DNA from: Chloroflexota bacterium
Lineage (GTDB): Bacteria > Chloroflexota > Anaerolineae > Aggregatilineales > Phototrophicaceae
Length of the DNA stretch: 61,457 nt
Assembly (NCBI GenBank): GCA_011523735.1
Contig: WTGB01000005.1
Location: forward strand, 1-61,457
Direction of reading: 5' to 3'
The translations under genes and the position numbers were made by a program. Shown here in pieces: positions 53,529 through 61,457 of this stretch (positions are counted from its first letter, which is position 1; each line of letters begins with the position of its first letter). The notes under the pieces were generated by a model. The model made no database searches. It had not been told where the DNA came from and saw nothing but the letters and a program-made list of their open reading frames with translations.

Positions 53529-55013
53529 ATGCCCTATCTGATGGGACTGGACATCAGCACGACCGGCGCTAAAGCTCTGATCATTGATGAAACCGGCGCG
53601 GTCATCGCTGTCGCCAATACACCGCAGCCAATCAGCCAGCCGCAGCCGCTCTGGAGCGAGCAGAACCCGTCCGATTGGTGGGAGGGTATTAGCGCGAGCA
53701 TACGGCGGGCGCTGGCGGAATCGGGCTTAAGCGGGGAGGACATCAGCGCCATCGGTTTGACCGGTCAGATGCACGGCTTGGTCTTGCTCGATGGGGATGG
53801 CGAAGTGCTGCGTCCGTCCATATTGTGGAACGACCAGCGGACGGGGGCGCAATGCGACGCTATGACGGCGCGCATTGGCGGGCGGCGTTTGATCGAATTG
53901 ACAGGCAACCCGGCGGTCACTGGCTTCACCGCGCCCAAGATTCTCTGGGTCCGCGATAACGAGCCGGCGGTCTATGCGCAGGCGAAGCAGGTGCTGCTGC
54001 CCAAAGATTACATCCGCTATAAGCTAACGGATGCCTACGCCACAGATCTGGCCGGCGCGGCGGGAACATCACTGTTGAATGTGGCGGAACGCGCTTGGTC
54101 GGCCGAGGTGCTGGATGCGCTGGAAATACCAGCCGAGTGGCTGCCGCCGGTCCATGAAGGCACGCAGGTGACATCCACGATAAGCGCGGCCGGCGCAGCG
54201 GCGACTGGACTCAAAGCGGGAACGCCAGTGGTTGGCGGCGGCGGCGATCAAGCGGCGGGCGCGGTCGGCATGGGTTGCGTCGCCCCGGACAAGATCGGAG
54301 TAACCGTCGGCACCTCGGGCGTCGTCTTCGCGCCGTTGAGCAATTACGCTTATGAAAGCGAAGGGCGCTTGCATGCCTTCTGCCACGCGTTGCCGGATAC
54401 CTGGCATTTCATGGGTGTGATGCTCAGCGCTGCCGGCAGTCTGCAATGGTATAAAGACAGCTTCGCCCCGGATATTGACTTTGACAGCTTGCTGGCGGAA
54501 GCGGACCGCGTTCCGGCTGGCTGCGAAGGTTTGTTCTTCCTGCCTTATCTCACGGGCGAGCGCACTCCCCATCCCGACCCGCTGGCGCGGGGCGCCTTTG
54601 TCGGCATGACAACTCGGCACGGCCGCGGTCACATGACCCGCGCTGTCCTGGAAGGCGTAGCTTTCGGCTTAAAAGATTCTTTCACCTTGATCGACCAGGC
54701 GGGCTTGCCCGAGGACTACGAGGTCAGGATCAGCGGCGGGGGCGCGAAAAGCCCGGTCTGGCAGGGGATCATCGCCGATGTGCTGGCGGCGCCGCTGATC
54801 AATATCAATACGACGGAAGGCGGGGCTTTTGGCGCGGCGATTTTGGCATCGGTTGCGGCCCATCTCTATGATGACGTGGCGAGCGCCTGCGAGGCGATGA
54901 TTGAGACCGGCGAGCAAGTGGCGGTTGGCGCTAACGCTGCGGTCTACGCCGAGCGCTACGAGATCTATCGGGCGCTTTATCCCGCGTTAAAAGGAATCTT
55001 CGCCGAACTATAA
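53529..55013 (+). CDS. xylB: Xylulokinase
   Basis: Phosphorylates D-xylulose with ATP, feeding the pentose phosphate pathway. FGGY kinase motifs: MGLDISTTGAKALIID (phosphate loop), GLTGQMHGLVLLD, ILWNDQRTGAQC, VGGGGDQAAGAVGMGCV with the catalytic Asp, VTVGTSGVVFA, and ISGGGAKSPVWQGIIADVL. ATG 53529 has AAAGGAC seven bases upstream; the open frame before it runs into an inverted-repeat element. 494 residues, normal length. Confidence 0.95.
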   Translation: MPYLMGLDISTTGAKALIIDETGAVIAVANTPQPISQPQPLWSEQNPSDWWEGISASIRRALAESGLSGEDISAIGLTGQMHGLVLLDGDGEVLRPSILWNDQRTGAQCDAMTARIGGRRLIELTGNPAVTGFTAPKILWVRDNEPAVYAQAKQVLLPKDYIRYKLTDAYATDLAGAAGTSLLNVAERAWSAEVLDALEIPAEWLPPVHEGTQVTSTISAAGAAATGLKAGTPVVGGGGDQAAGAVGMGCVAPDKIGVTVGTSGVVFAPLSNYAYESEGRLHAFCHALPDTWHFMGVMLSAAGSLQWYKDSFAPDIDFDSLLAEADRVPAGCEGLFFLPYLTGERTPHPDPLARGAFVGMTTRHGRGHMTRAVLEGVAFGLKDSFTLIDQAGLPEDYEVRISGGGAKSPVWQGIIADVLAAPLININTTEGGAFGAAILASVAAHLYDDVASACEAMIETGEQVAVGANAAVYAERYEIYRALYPALKGIFAEL

Positions 55014-55180
55014 GGGACCGTCTCCGCCCTTAAACTCACTTCGCTGCACCGAGCTTTTGCGCTGGTCGGTCATAACAAAATCGACCACGCTCAAATCGCG
55101 GTGAATTTCCCCAGCGCCCCTTGATTCCTCTGTATTGGATCCCCCGATACATTCAAACTAGGTTCTAACGAAATTCACCC

Positions 55181-55209
55181 TTGCAAAAATAGAACTAATG
55201 TTCTATAGT
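55181..55209 (+). promoter_or_regulatory. Promoter with a LexA-type box, upstream of the phage-like gene
   Basis: TTGCAA (55181-55186), a 17-base spacer and TATAGT (55204-55209) form a promoter. The perfect palindrome ATAGAACTAATGTTCTAT (55189-55206) lies across its spacer and contains GAACNNNNGTTC, the LexA/DinR box of many Gram-positive-type bacteria. A repressor bound there would block RNA polymerase directly. Confidence 0.6.
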
Positions 55210-55288
55210 CCTCGATAACCCGACCCGAAGCGATAGGTATGCGGCGGGCGGGACTTAAACCACATTTCACATATAGCAGGAGGCAAAA

Positions 55289-55894
55289 ATGTCAGCACCA
55301 ACTATAAAGACCTGGGTCACCGGAGAGCTCGTCAGCGCAGACGACCTCAACGGTCAAATCAAAGAGCAACTCGGGAACTCGTTTCTGCACACGGCAACTG
55401 AGGTAGGGAGCATTCCTTATCTTAGCGCCTTGCGGGAGGAAGCCGCTCTGGCGCCACCGTCGGATACCAAGCCGCACTTTTTGGTCAGCGAGAAGGATAG
55501 CGCATTGCCGCAATGGTCGCCTCACGGGCTGCGCTACACCGAGTTGGGATCCTACACCGCAAATGGCGATACGGATCTCACAACTTGGTCGGACTACCTG
55601 TGGTTATACGTGTATGACAACAGAACCCGATCCGGTCACTGGATATTGACGAGCAAGATCACAGATGATGTCAATACCAGCACACGCGTGGCGCTTACAG
55701 ATCTAGGCGCACTGTATCATTACATCACGCTTTATCAAAACGGAGACGTTCTAGCGATCAACGCTCGGAGACAAACAGTCAATATCCATAAGAATTTGAG
55801 CGGTTTCACAGATGTTGTTACTGCCCCTGAAGGTAGTGGTGGTCGCCGAACTGTGGATAGCGCTGTTGATATTACCATCTACGGTGTACAGTAA
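55289..55894 (+). CDS. Phage-structural-like orphan protein
   Basis: 201 residues with AGGAGG just before the ATG. The start, PTIKTWVTGELVSADDLNGQ, followed by IKEQLG, is a pattern common at the N-terminus of phage tail or appendage proteins (W-x-x-GE-x-V-x-A-x-DLN). The rest is rich in Thr, Tyr and beta-type sequence, ending SAVDITIYGVQ. No other phage genes are near it, so it may be a remnant or a domesticated phage gene. A LexA-type promoter lies 80 bases upstream. No signal peptide. Confidence 0.6.
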   Translation: MSAPTIKTWVTGELVSADDLNGQIKEQLGNSFLHTATEVGSIPYLSALREEAALAPPSDTKPHFLVSEKDSALPQWSPHGLRYTELGSYTANGDTDLTTWSDYLWLYVYDNRTRSGHWILTSKITDDVNTSTRVALTDLGALYHYITLYQNGDVLAINARRQTVNIHKNLSGFTDVVTAPEGSGGRRTVDSAVDITIYGVQ

Positions 55895-56021
55895 CGTCAG
55901 GCTGCAAACTGTATCGCGGAATCGATCCAGCGATCTAAGTGGTGTCTTCAAAGCGGGGATTTACAGCATTGTCTGGCTGTAATCCCCGCCAGAAGCACAT
56001 GCCCCGATGAGATATGCCAGC

Positions 56022-56771
56022 TCACTTGTACATGAAACCCTTGCTATCCGTAGTTGCGATGCGCGTGGCCCCTTCTGGATATTCCCAGTCCGCTATTTTT
56101 CGCCCGACATACACACAGCCATCGACGAGGCGATTCACAAGCGGGATATGATTTGCGATTGCAGCGATCCCCGGCAAGAATGGGCTGAGTTCCAGCGTTT
56201 CGAAGCCAGCCCGCTCACAAAAGAACCGCAAGGTGGATGGTGTAAACGCATTGATATGGTCGCTATACAGGTAGCCAGTTGTATATTTGTACAACCCGGG
56301 TATCCAGCGCAGCGCAGGTATCACTGGAATAGTGGGCACATAAATCGCGACCAATCCCCCAGGTTTGAGCAACAAAGCCATCCGCCGCAAAAACACGTGT
56401 ATGCTCTCCACATGCTCCAGCACCGCCGAACACCAGATGGCTTCGACTCTTGGCAAGTCCTCCAGCGGGTTGTGGAGAAAATCGCGTTGATATACGGTTA
56501 ATCCGATGCTGCGGGCGAAGGCTGATTGATAAGTTTCGATGTCAATGCCATAAGACCCGGATTTGCAGTACAGCAGGGTCATCCCATAACCGCAGCCAAT
56601 ATCACAAATGACCATATCGGTCAGATTGTATTTGCGATTCACAGCTTGGAATTTTTGGCGCGGTCCTGGCGCGAACCACTTGTCATAGATTCGCTTGTTC
56701 TCCGCTGGCGAAAAGCAGCCCTGCTCAAGGACGGCTTGTCGCATGGCCGAGGTTGGTTGAAGCTTTTGCAT
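56022..56771 (-). CDS. Class I SAM-dependent methyltransferase
   Basis: 249 residues. Motif I is VICDIGCGYGMTLLY, the ribose-binding acid is YGIDIET, and the post-motif is IWCSAVLEHVESIHVFL then LLKPGGLVAIYVP. The C-terminus contains SDHINAFTPSTLRFFCERAGF, as in methyltransferases of glycan or lipid biosynthesis loci. It starts ten bases after the MBL gene stop, so it belongs to the same minus-strand set. The substrate is unknown. Confidence 0.82.
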   Translation of the reverse strand: MQKLQPTSAMRQAVLEQGCFSPAENKRIYDKWFAPGPRQKFQAVNRKYNLTDMVICDIGCGYGMTLLYCKSGSYGIDIETYQSAFARSIGLTVYQRDFLHNPLEDLPRVEAIWCSAVLEHVESIHVFLRRMALLLKPGGLVAIYVPTIPVIPALRWIPGLYKYTTGYLYSDHINAFTPSTLRFFCERAGFETLELSPFLPGIAAIANHIPLVNRLVDGCVYVGRKIADWEYPEGATRIATTDSKGFMYK

Positions 56772-56781
56772 TGAACCCTGC

Positions 56782-57459
56782 CTACAGGGCGTGCGTCAAA
56801 ACCAGCACGCGGGTCGCTTCCGGCAGATCTGCCCGGCTCAACTCTACTTCCCAATCCGACTGGAAATCGATCTTGGCTTCATCAAAGCGGCTGAGGAAAG
56901 CGGTGATCCACTGCATGTTGCGCGGCTTGTAGCGCAGCGTGCGGAAGTGCATCGGGATCACCAGCTTCGGCTGCACGCGGTCGATGACGCGCTTTAGATC
57001 ATCGAGACGGATAGTCGGCACATCGCCCGCCAAGACGAGAAAGACATCCAGGTCGCGGAAGAATTCGTATTCCTCGGGCGTGAAGGGATTGCCGACATCG
57101 CCCATGTGCCCGATATGAATGCCGTCCATCTCCCAGCGGTACATGGCGCATTTATCGGGTTCGTGCTCCGGGTGGTCATACATCTCCGATGACTCGATCG
57201 CTTTGAAGGTCAGGCCTTTGCATTTGATTTCGCCGCCAGCACGAGCCACCTCCAGCATGTTGAGGCGTGCAGGATCGCCGCCGATGAGATCGGAGCGATC
57301 GTGAAAACTATCGTTGAGCGACGATGTGACGACGATGTCAGGATGATCGGGGATGGGCTGGTAGCCGGAGGTCTCCGGCGTGTAGGGGTCGGTGATCACC
57401 GAGGCGCCGTCGCTCGATGTGACGATAAATGCCGCGTGCCCGTACCATTTGATGTTCAT
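56782..57459 (-). CDS. MBL-fold protein with a degenerate metal motif (UlaG-like)
   Basis: Resembles UlaG-type metallohydrolases: MNIKWYGHAAFIVTSSDG, VITDPYTPE, HIGHMGDVGNPFTPEE and LVIPMHFRTLRY. At residues 46-51 the HxHxDH zinc motif reads SSLNDS, so the three His are lost and only the Asp remains. The downstream Asp and His ligands are kept. It may bind one metal or use another mechanism. ATG 57459 (MNIKWYG) is preferred over an ATG five codons earlier that overlaps the previous gene. 225 residues. Confidence 0.72.
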   Translation of the reverse strand: MNIKWYGHAAFIVTSSDGASVITDPYTPETSGYQPIPDHPDIVVTSSLNDSFHDRSDLIGGDPARLNMLEVARAGGEIKCKGLTFKAIESSEMYDHPEHEPDKCAMYRWEMDGIHIGHMGDVGNPFTPEEYEFFRDLDVFLVLAGDVPTIRLDDLKRVIDRVQPKLVIPMHFRTLRYKPRNMQWITAFLSRFDEAKIDFQSDWEVELSRADLPEATRVLVLTHAL

Positions 57460-57463
57460 TTTC

Positions 57464-58381
57464 TCATGCTCCATTTAGCGCGGGTATCACTTCTTCGCTG
57501 AATAAACCGAGGACTTCCGGGTCCGGCGAGCCGATGATGTCGATCATGAAATAATCGCAGCCTTGTTCGACAAAAGCGCTCATCTGCTCGGCGATTTGCT
57601 GTGGGCTGCCGACGAAGGCCTTCTCGGGCGTCCACTTGTCGACGCGGGAAAGGCCCCGCGCGACGGCTTCGGCTTCCGTCTTGCCGATGGCGACCCGCCC
57701 AAACCAACTGCAGCGGAGGGTCGCTGGATCACGCCCGATATCGTCAAGATGTCGCCTGAGAATATCCTGCCGTTGCGCGTATCGGTCCAGCGGCGAATCC
57801 GGATAATTCCAAATGTCAGCGTATTTGGCCGCGTGCTTCATCGTGGTATAACCGCCGCCGCCAACCATAATCGGAATGCGTGGCTGTGGCTTCGGCTCGC
57901 ACCAGGCGTCGGCAATCGTATAATGTTGCCCGCCATAGTTGACCTTGCCCGGCTCTTCCCACATTTTCTTTAAGATGATGAGCGTCTCTTCCAATTGCTG
58001 TACCCGAACTCGCGGCTCAGGATAGGGATAGCCATAGGCGCGGTATTCGTCTTCTTTCCAGCCGGCGCCGATGCCCATGACAAAGCGCCCACCCGAGAGA
58101 TTCTGCAAGGTCGCCGCCATCAGTGCCAGCAGCGCCGGATTGCGATAACTCTGCCCCAGGACCATCGGTCCAACTTCGAAATCCGGGTAGCGCGCGGCGA
58201 GGTAGCTCAGCACCGTCCAGGCTTCGAAGGTCGGTTCGCCATCCCAGAAGAAATGGTCGGTCATCCAGATGCTGCGGAAGCTGCCTTTCAGTTGCGCCAG
58301 GGTCGCATCGAGGTCCGTCAGGAATTGTTCGTTTTGCCCTTTTGGCGGTCCCGCCAGCAAACCCAGTCCGAAATCCACCAT
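57464..58381 (-). CDS. LLM-class F420- or flavin-dependent oxidoreductase
   Basis: Luciferase-like TIM barrel of 305 residues. SIWMTDHFFWDGEP, GPMVLGQSYRNPALLALMAA, LSGGRFVMGIGAGWKEDEY and PIMVGGGGYTTMKHAAKYAD are typical of F420-dependent LLM enzymes of Actinobacteria and Chloroflexota. It transfers hydride to an unidentified substrate. GAGGAG lies nine bases before the ATG. Next gene four bases downstream. Confidence 0.87.
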   Translation of the reverse strand: MVDFGLGLLAGPPKGQNEQFLTDLDATLAQLKGSFRSIWMTDHFFWDGEPTFEAWTVLSYLAARYPDFEVGPMVLGQSYRNPALLALMAATLQNLSGGRFVMGIGAGWKEDEYRAYGYPYPEPRVRVQQLEETLIILKKMWEEPGKVNYGGQHYTIADAWCEPKPQPRIPIMVGGGGYTTMKHAAKYADIWNYPDSPLDRYAQRQDILRRHLDDIGRDPATLRCSWFGRVAIGKTEAEAVARGLSRVDKWTPEKAFVGSPQQIAEQMSAFVEQGCDYFMIDIIGSPDPEVLGLFSEEVIPALNGA

Positions 58382-58515
58382 AGGTCTTCTCCTCGTCCAT
58401 TCGGATTTTCCCTATTCTACTCTCTAATGTGACGAATCACTATTTGCGGGGGCGAAGCGACCCGGAAAAAGCTACTATCGGGATTCAAACCGATCCCGCA
58501 TAAAGGAGCAGAACC

Positions 58516-59994
58516 ATGGCGGCATCCCCGAATATCCTCTGGTACTGCACGGATCAGCAGCGCTTCAATACCATTGCCGCGTTGGGCAACCCCCATATTC
58601 GAAGCCCTAATCTCGATCGCTTCGTCGCCGAGTCGGCGACTTTCACCCACGCTTTCTGCCAATCGCCGATCTGTACGCCGAGCCGCGCCAGCTTTCTGAC
58701 AGGCATGTATCCCAGCGCGGTTGGCGTCAACGGCAATGGCTTCCATATGTTTCCGCGCCATTTTGAAGATCGGCTGATTAGCAAAGTGCTGCGCGATGAG
58801 GGTTACGATTGCGGCCTGATTGGAAAGCTGCATTTGGCCAGCGCCTTCCTGCGGCGGGAAGAGCGCGTGAATGACGGCTATGACTATTTCCAGTACAGTC
58901 ACGATCACAAGGGCGGCAATGAACGCGGCAACGAATATGTCGAGTGGATCAAAAGCCAGGGCATCGATCACAATACCGTCTTGCAGCCGCGCGGCATTTT
59001 GTCTTCGGATGACTATCGCAACTCGCACAAGCATCCTGGTTTCGGCGGATTCATGGAACCGACGCCGGAGAATGACAACGTACCGCCGCATCTCCACCAG
59101 ACACATTGGTGTACGGAGAAGGCAATCGAGTTCATTGGGCGCAATCGCAAATCAGATATGCCTTGGTTCCTCAGCATCAATCCCTTCGACCCGCATCCGC
59201 CCTTTGACGCGCCTTACGAATACTATCGACGCTACGATCCGGAAACGCTGCCCGGCGCTCACTTTAAGGACGGCGATCTGGAACATCAGAATCGTTTGAC
59301 AACCGCCGGCATTGATTTTCAGACTGTGGCGCGGCATCCGGCCGAATTGAAGCACAAGAAGCTTCAAGCCTCCTACTACGCCATGATTGAGTTCCTCGAT
59401 GAAGAGTTCGGCCGTCTGCTGGATCATCTCGAACAGACAGGGCAGCGAGAGAATACCATCATCATCTTCATGAGCGATCATGGCGAGATGCTGGGCGACC
59501 ATGGCTTGCTGCTCAAGGGCTGCCGCTTCTATGAGGGTTTGGTGCGCGTGCCGCTGATGATCTCCTGGCGCGCTCAGGTTCAGCCGCAGATCAGCGACGC
59601 ATTGGTCGAATTAGTCGATCTCGCGCCGACGCTTTATGAGTTGCTGGGCATGGAGGCGCCTGCCTATGTTCAGGGACGTTCACTGGCTAAGCGGCTTCGC
59701 GGTGAGTCCTTAGCGGATTCACACCGTGAATTTGTCCGAACTGAGCATTACGCCGCGACCAACTTGCTCGATGAGACCCACGCCACCATGTACCGCGATC
59801 GGCGCTGGAAGCTGGTCGTCTATCACGACAAGGGCATCTGCGAGCTTTATGATTTGGAGAATGATCCTTGGGAGCACAATGATCTTTCTGAAAATCCGGA
59901 TTACGCGGGGGTGAAGTGGGATCTGCTTTGCAAGAGTTATGACGCCACCGTCTACGCGCATCCCGCACAAACGGATCGTTATGGACCGTTTTGA
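58516..59994 (+). CDS. Type I sulfatase
   Basis: Formylglycine-dependent sulfatase of 492 residues. The Cys-type modification motif CTPSR is at residues 53-57 in PICTPSRASFLTGMYPS. Calcium ligands are in ILWYCTDQQRFNT and IFMSDHGEMLGDHGLL. It hydrolyses sulfate esters, perhaps from sulfated glycans or small molecules. No signal peptide is seen, so it should be cytoplasmic, which is unusual for glycan sulfatases. AAAGGAG precedes the ATG. A sulfatase-modifying enzyme is not in the window. Divergent from the LLM gene. Confidence 0.9.
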   Translation: MAASPNILWYCTDQQRFNTIAALGNPHIRSPNLDRFVAESATFTHAFCQSPICTPSRASFLTGMYPSAVGVNGNGFHMFPRHFEDRLISKVLRDEGYDCGLIGKLHLASAFLRREERVNDGYDYFQYSHDHKGGNERGNEYVEWIKSQGIDHNTVLQPRGILSSDDYRNSHKHPGFGGFMEPTPENDNVPPHLHQTHWCTEKAIEFIGRNRKSDMPWFLSINPFDPHPPFDAPYEYYRRYDPETLPGAHFKDGDLEHQNRLTTAGIDFQTVARHPAELKHKKLQASYYAMIEFLDEEFGRLLDHLEQTGQRENTIIIFMSDHGEMLGDHGLLLKGCRFYEGLVRVPLMISWRAQVQPQISDALVELVDLAPTLYELLGMEAPAYVQGRSLAKRLRGESLADSHREFVRTEHYAATNLLDETHATMYRDRRWKLVVYHDKGICELYDLENDPWEHNDLSENPDYAGVKWDLLCKSYDATVYAHPAQTDRYGPF

Positions 59995-60070
59995 TTGAGG
60001 AACTGGCGCGCTTCACGCGGCTGCGCTACAGTCTGCTCGTCGATAACTTCATGCGAAAGGGAGCCGAATC

Positions 60071-61129
60071 ATGTCCATAGCAACATTGCCCGGCATCAAC
60101 GCAAGGACTGTCAGCAGCGCGCGAATTTCGACCCGTGTTCTTTGCGCTGGCGACGAAAGCGGGATATCAGTCATCTTCATTCACGGCAACTTGACCTCCG
60201 CGACTTTTTGGGAAGAGACAATGCTGGCTCTGCCCAGCGCTTACCACAGCATCGCCCTCGATCAGCGCGGCTTTGGCGAAGCCGACCCCGAAGCGGCCGT
60301 CGATGGCAGCCGGGGTTTGGCTGATATGTCTGATGATGTGCTGTCCCTGATGGACAGGTTAGAGATTGAAAAAGCGCATGTGGTGGGCCATTCCATGGGC
60401 GGCGGCGTGACTTGGCGTCTTCTGATGGACGCGCCGGAGCGCCTGCTCAGCGCATCGCTGATCGCGCCCGTTTCTCCTTTTGGTTTCGGCGGCACAAAAG
60501 ACGCGGAAGGGACTCTGTGCGCCGCTGATGCAGCCGGATCGGGCGGCGGCGTCGCCAATCCGCAATATACCCAACTGCTGAAAGATGGCGAACGCGGTGA
60601 TGGCGAGATGACCCCGCGCCATGTGATGAACAATTTCTACTGGAAACCGCCTTTCACTTCCGAGCGCGAAGAAGACCTGCTGACGTCCGTGCTGCAAACG
60701 CATACGGGCGAAAAAGATTATCCGGGCGATTTTGTCACATCCGAGAACTGGCCCGGCGTCGCGCCCGGGCGCTGGGGCGTGCTGAATGGCATGGCGCCTA
60801 ACAACCAGCCGGATGTCAGCCGATTGTACGCTATCAATCCCAAGCCGCCGATTCTGTGGCTGCGCGGAGACAGCGACCAGGTCATCGCCGATATGTCGAT
60901 GTTTGACCTGGCCACATTCGGCAAACTGGGCGTCGTGCCGGGTTGGCCCGGCGACGAGGTCTGCCCGCCGCAGCCCATGATCGCGCAGATCAAGCAGGTG
61001 CTGGACAACTACGCGGCGGCTGGCGGCTCGGTGCAAGAGCTTGTGATCGAGGATTGCGGTCACACGCCCTTCATCGAGAAGGCGGCTGAGTTCAACAGCG
61101 CGTTACACGCTTTCTTGGGCAATAGCTAA
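60071..61129 (+). CDS. Alpha/beta hydrolase
   Basis: 352 residues. Oxyanion region VIFIHGNLTSATFW, nucleophile elbow VVGHSMGGGVTW (Ser), acid in LWLRGDSDQVIA and His in EDCGHTPFIEKAAEF. The inserted segment between the fold halves (about residues 140-260) probably forms a lid over the active site. The substrate is not apparent. AAAGGGAG lies upstream of the ATG. It follows the sulfatase by 76 bases on the same strand. Confidence 0.87.
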   Translation: MSIATLPGINARTVSSARISTRVLCAGDESGISVIFIHGNLTSATFWEETMLALPSAYHSIALDQRGFGEADPEAAVDGSRGLADMSDDVLSLMDRLEIEKAHVVGHSMGGGVTWRLLMDAPERLLSASLIAPVSPFGFGGTKDAEGTLCAADAAGSGGGVANPQYTQLLKDGERGDGEMTPRHVMNNFYWKPPFTSEREEDLLTSVLQTHTGEKDYPGDFVTSENWPGVAPGRWGVLNGMAPNNQPDVSRLYAINPKPPILWLRGDSDQVIADMSMFDLATFGKLGVVPGWPGDEVCPPQPMIAQIKQVLDNYAAAGGSVQELVIEDCGHTPFIEKAAEFNSALHAFLGNS

Positions 61130-61143
61130 CGGCGGGTCGTGAA

Positions 61144-61177
61144 TTGACATCGGCGAGTCAATTACGTTAGACTCGCC
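61144..61177 (+). promoter_or_regulatory. Putative promoter and palindrome of the right-edge importer
   Basis: TTGACA (61144-61149), an 18-base spacer and TAGACT (61168-61173) lie before the gene at 61226. GGCGAGTC (61152-61159) and GACTCGCC (61170-61177) are a perfect inverted repeat overlapping it, fit for a repressor site or for a terminator of the preceding gene. Confidence 0.45.
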
Positions 61178-61225
61178 CACATCTAACAGCACTTACAACC
61201 GCATGCAAATTGAAGGGAGATGATC

Positions 61226-61457
61226 ATGTTTCAACGATTCTTGCTTGTTACGCTCTTCTTGCTCGTGTTCGGCGCATTTGCGGGCATGGCGCAGGATGAG
61301 ATCACCATCTTCGCCACGGTAGGCGCCTACTATCCCGATGAGCCAACGGAGAACAATCCGGATCCGCCGCAGATGATGAATGAGTTAGTCGCCGAATACG
61401 AAGCGGCCAACCCGGGCGTCAATATCGAACTGGTCGATGTGCCCTCCAACATCTCCG
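61226..61457 (+). CDS. ABC transporter substrate-binding protein, N-terminal part (runs off the right edge)
   Basis: GGGAG lies six bases before ATG 61226. A signal peptide (MFQRFLLVTLFLLVFGAFAG, ending AQ) leads into DEITIFATVGAYYPDEP and LVAEYEAANPGVNIELVDVP, the start of a family 1 solute-binding protein. The phrase YEAANPGVNIELV is typical of CUT1 systems. 77 codons are inside the window, and the substrate cannot be named. Confidence 0.82.
   Translation, partial: MFQRFLLVTLFLLVFGAFAGMAQDEITIFATVGAYYPDEPTENNPDPPQMMNELVAEYEAANPGVNIELVDVPSNIS

Overview
The window looks like a stretch of chromosome from a free-living heterotrophic bacterium, most likely a Chloroflexota (Anaerolineae-type) lineage. 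That placement is an inference. It rests on moderately high GC, many CUT1-type sugar ABC importers, an F420-type LLM oxidoreductase, LutABC, a MenA-like prenyltransferase, large secreted beta-helix, fibronectin and Cys-repeat proteins, and dispersed short inverted repeats between genes. There is no rRNA, tRNA or CRISPR array that I can recognise. Both window edges cut through genes for ABC substrate-binding proteins.

Layout. 1-7000: start of a substrate-binding protein, an XRE-HTH/SorC-like regulator, and an amino-sugar cluster (nagA divergent from SIS - GH20 hexosaminidase - SIS). 7000-11750: two paralogous secreted proteins built from a Cys-paired repeat, with a HAD phosphatase between them. 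11850-16800: an M24 peptidase, 1-pyrroline-5-carboxylate dehydrogenase and a cytochrome P450. 16466-19847: a tightly coupled catabolic operon (epimerase, amidohydrolase, SelA-like PLP enzyme, small TIGR04076-type protein). 20026-23359: an SDR, then an iodotyrosine-deiodinase-like flavoprotein, an MBL hydrolase and a CE7 esterase. 23600-31721: a P-loop protein, an enolase-superfamily epimerase, an M55 D-aminopeptidase, MenA, two glycosyltransferases and a class III aminotransferase. 31910-35257: a giant secreted beta-helix protein, flanked by a direct repeat of the 3' end of the aminotransferase gene.

35512-38799 encodes an unusual signalling pair: an HTH/HATPase-like/REC protein and a membrane hybrid kinase. 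A CUT1 importer follows (38894-42491) behind a Pho-box-like triple repeat, and a second, oppositely oriented CUT1 importer lies at 42502-45621. 46350-49169 is lutABC. 49599-52072 holds a secreted fibronectin protein and a decayed relative. 52224-55013 is xylAB. A phage-like orphan gene behind a LexA-type promoter follows at 55289. The right end carries a methyltransferase, an MBL-fold protein and an LLM oxidoreductase on the minus strand, and a sulfatase, an alpha/beta hydrolase and another importer on the plus strand.

Together the genes describe uptake and catabolism of sugars and sugar derivatives (amino sugars, xylose, acetylated or sulfated glycans, lactate) plus possible cell-wall peptide recycling. 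The points that stand out most are the Cys-paired repeat family, the HTH/HATPase-like/REC protein, the SOS-like promoter on a phage-type orphan, the gene-end duplication around the beta-helix gene, a 22-bp regulatory block shared by two distant loci, and a family of miniature inverted-repeat elements.
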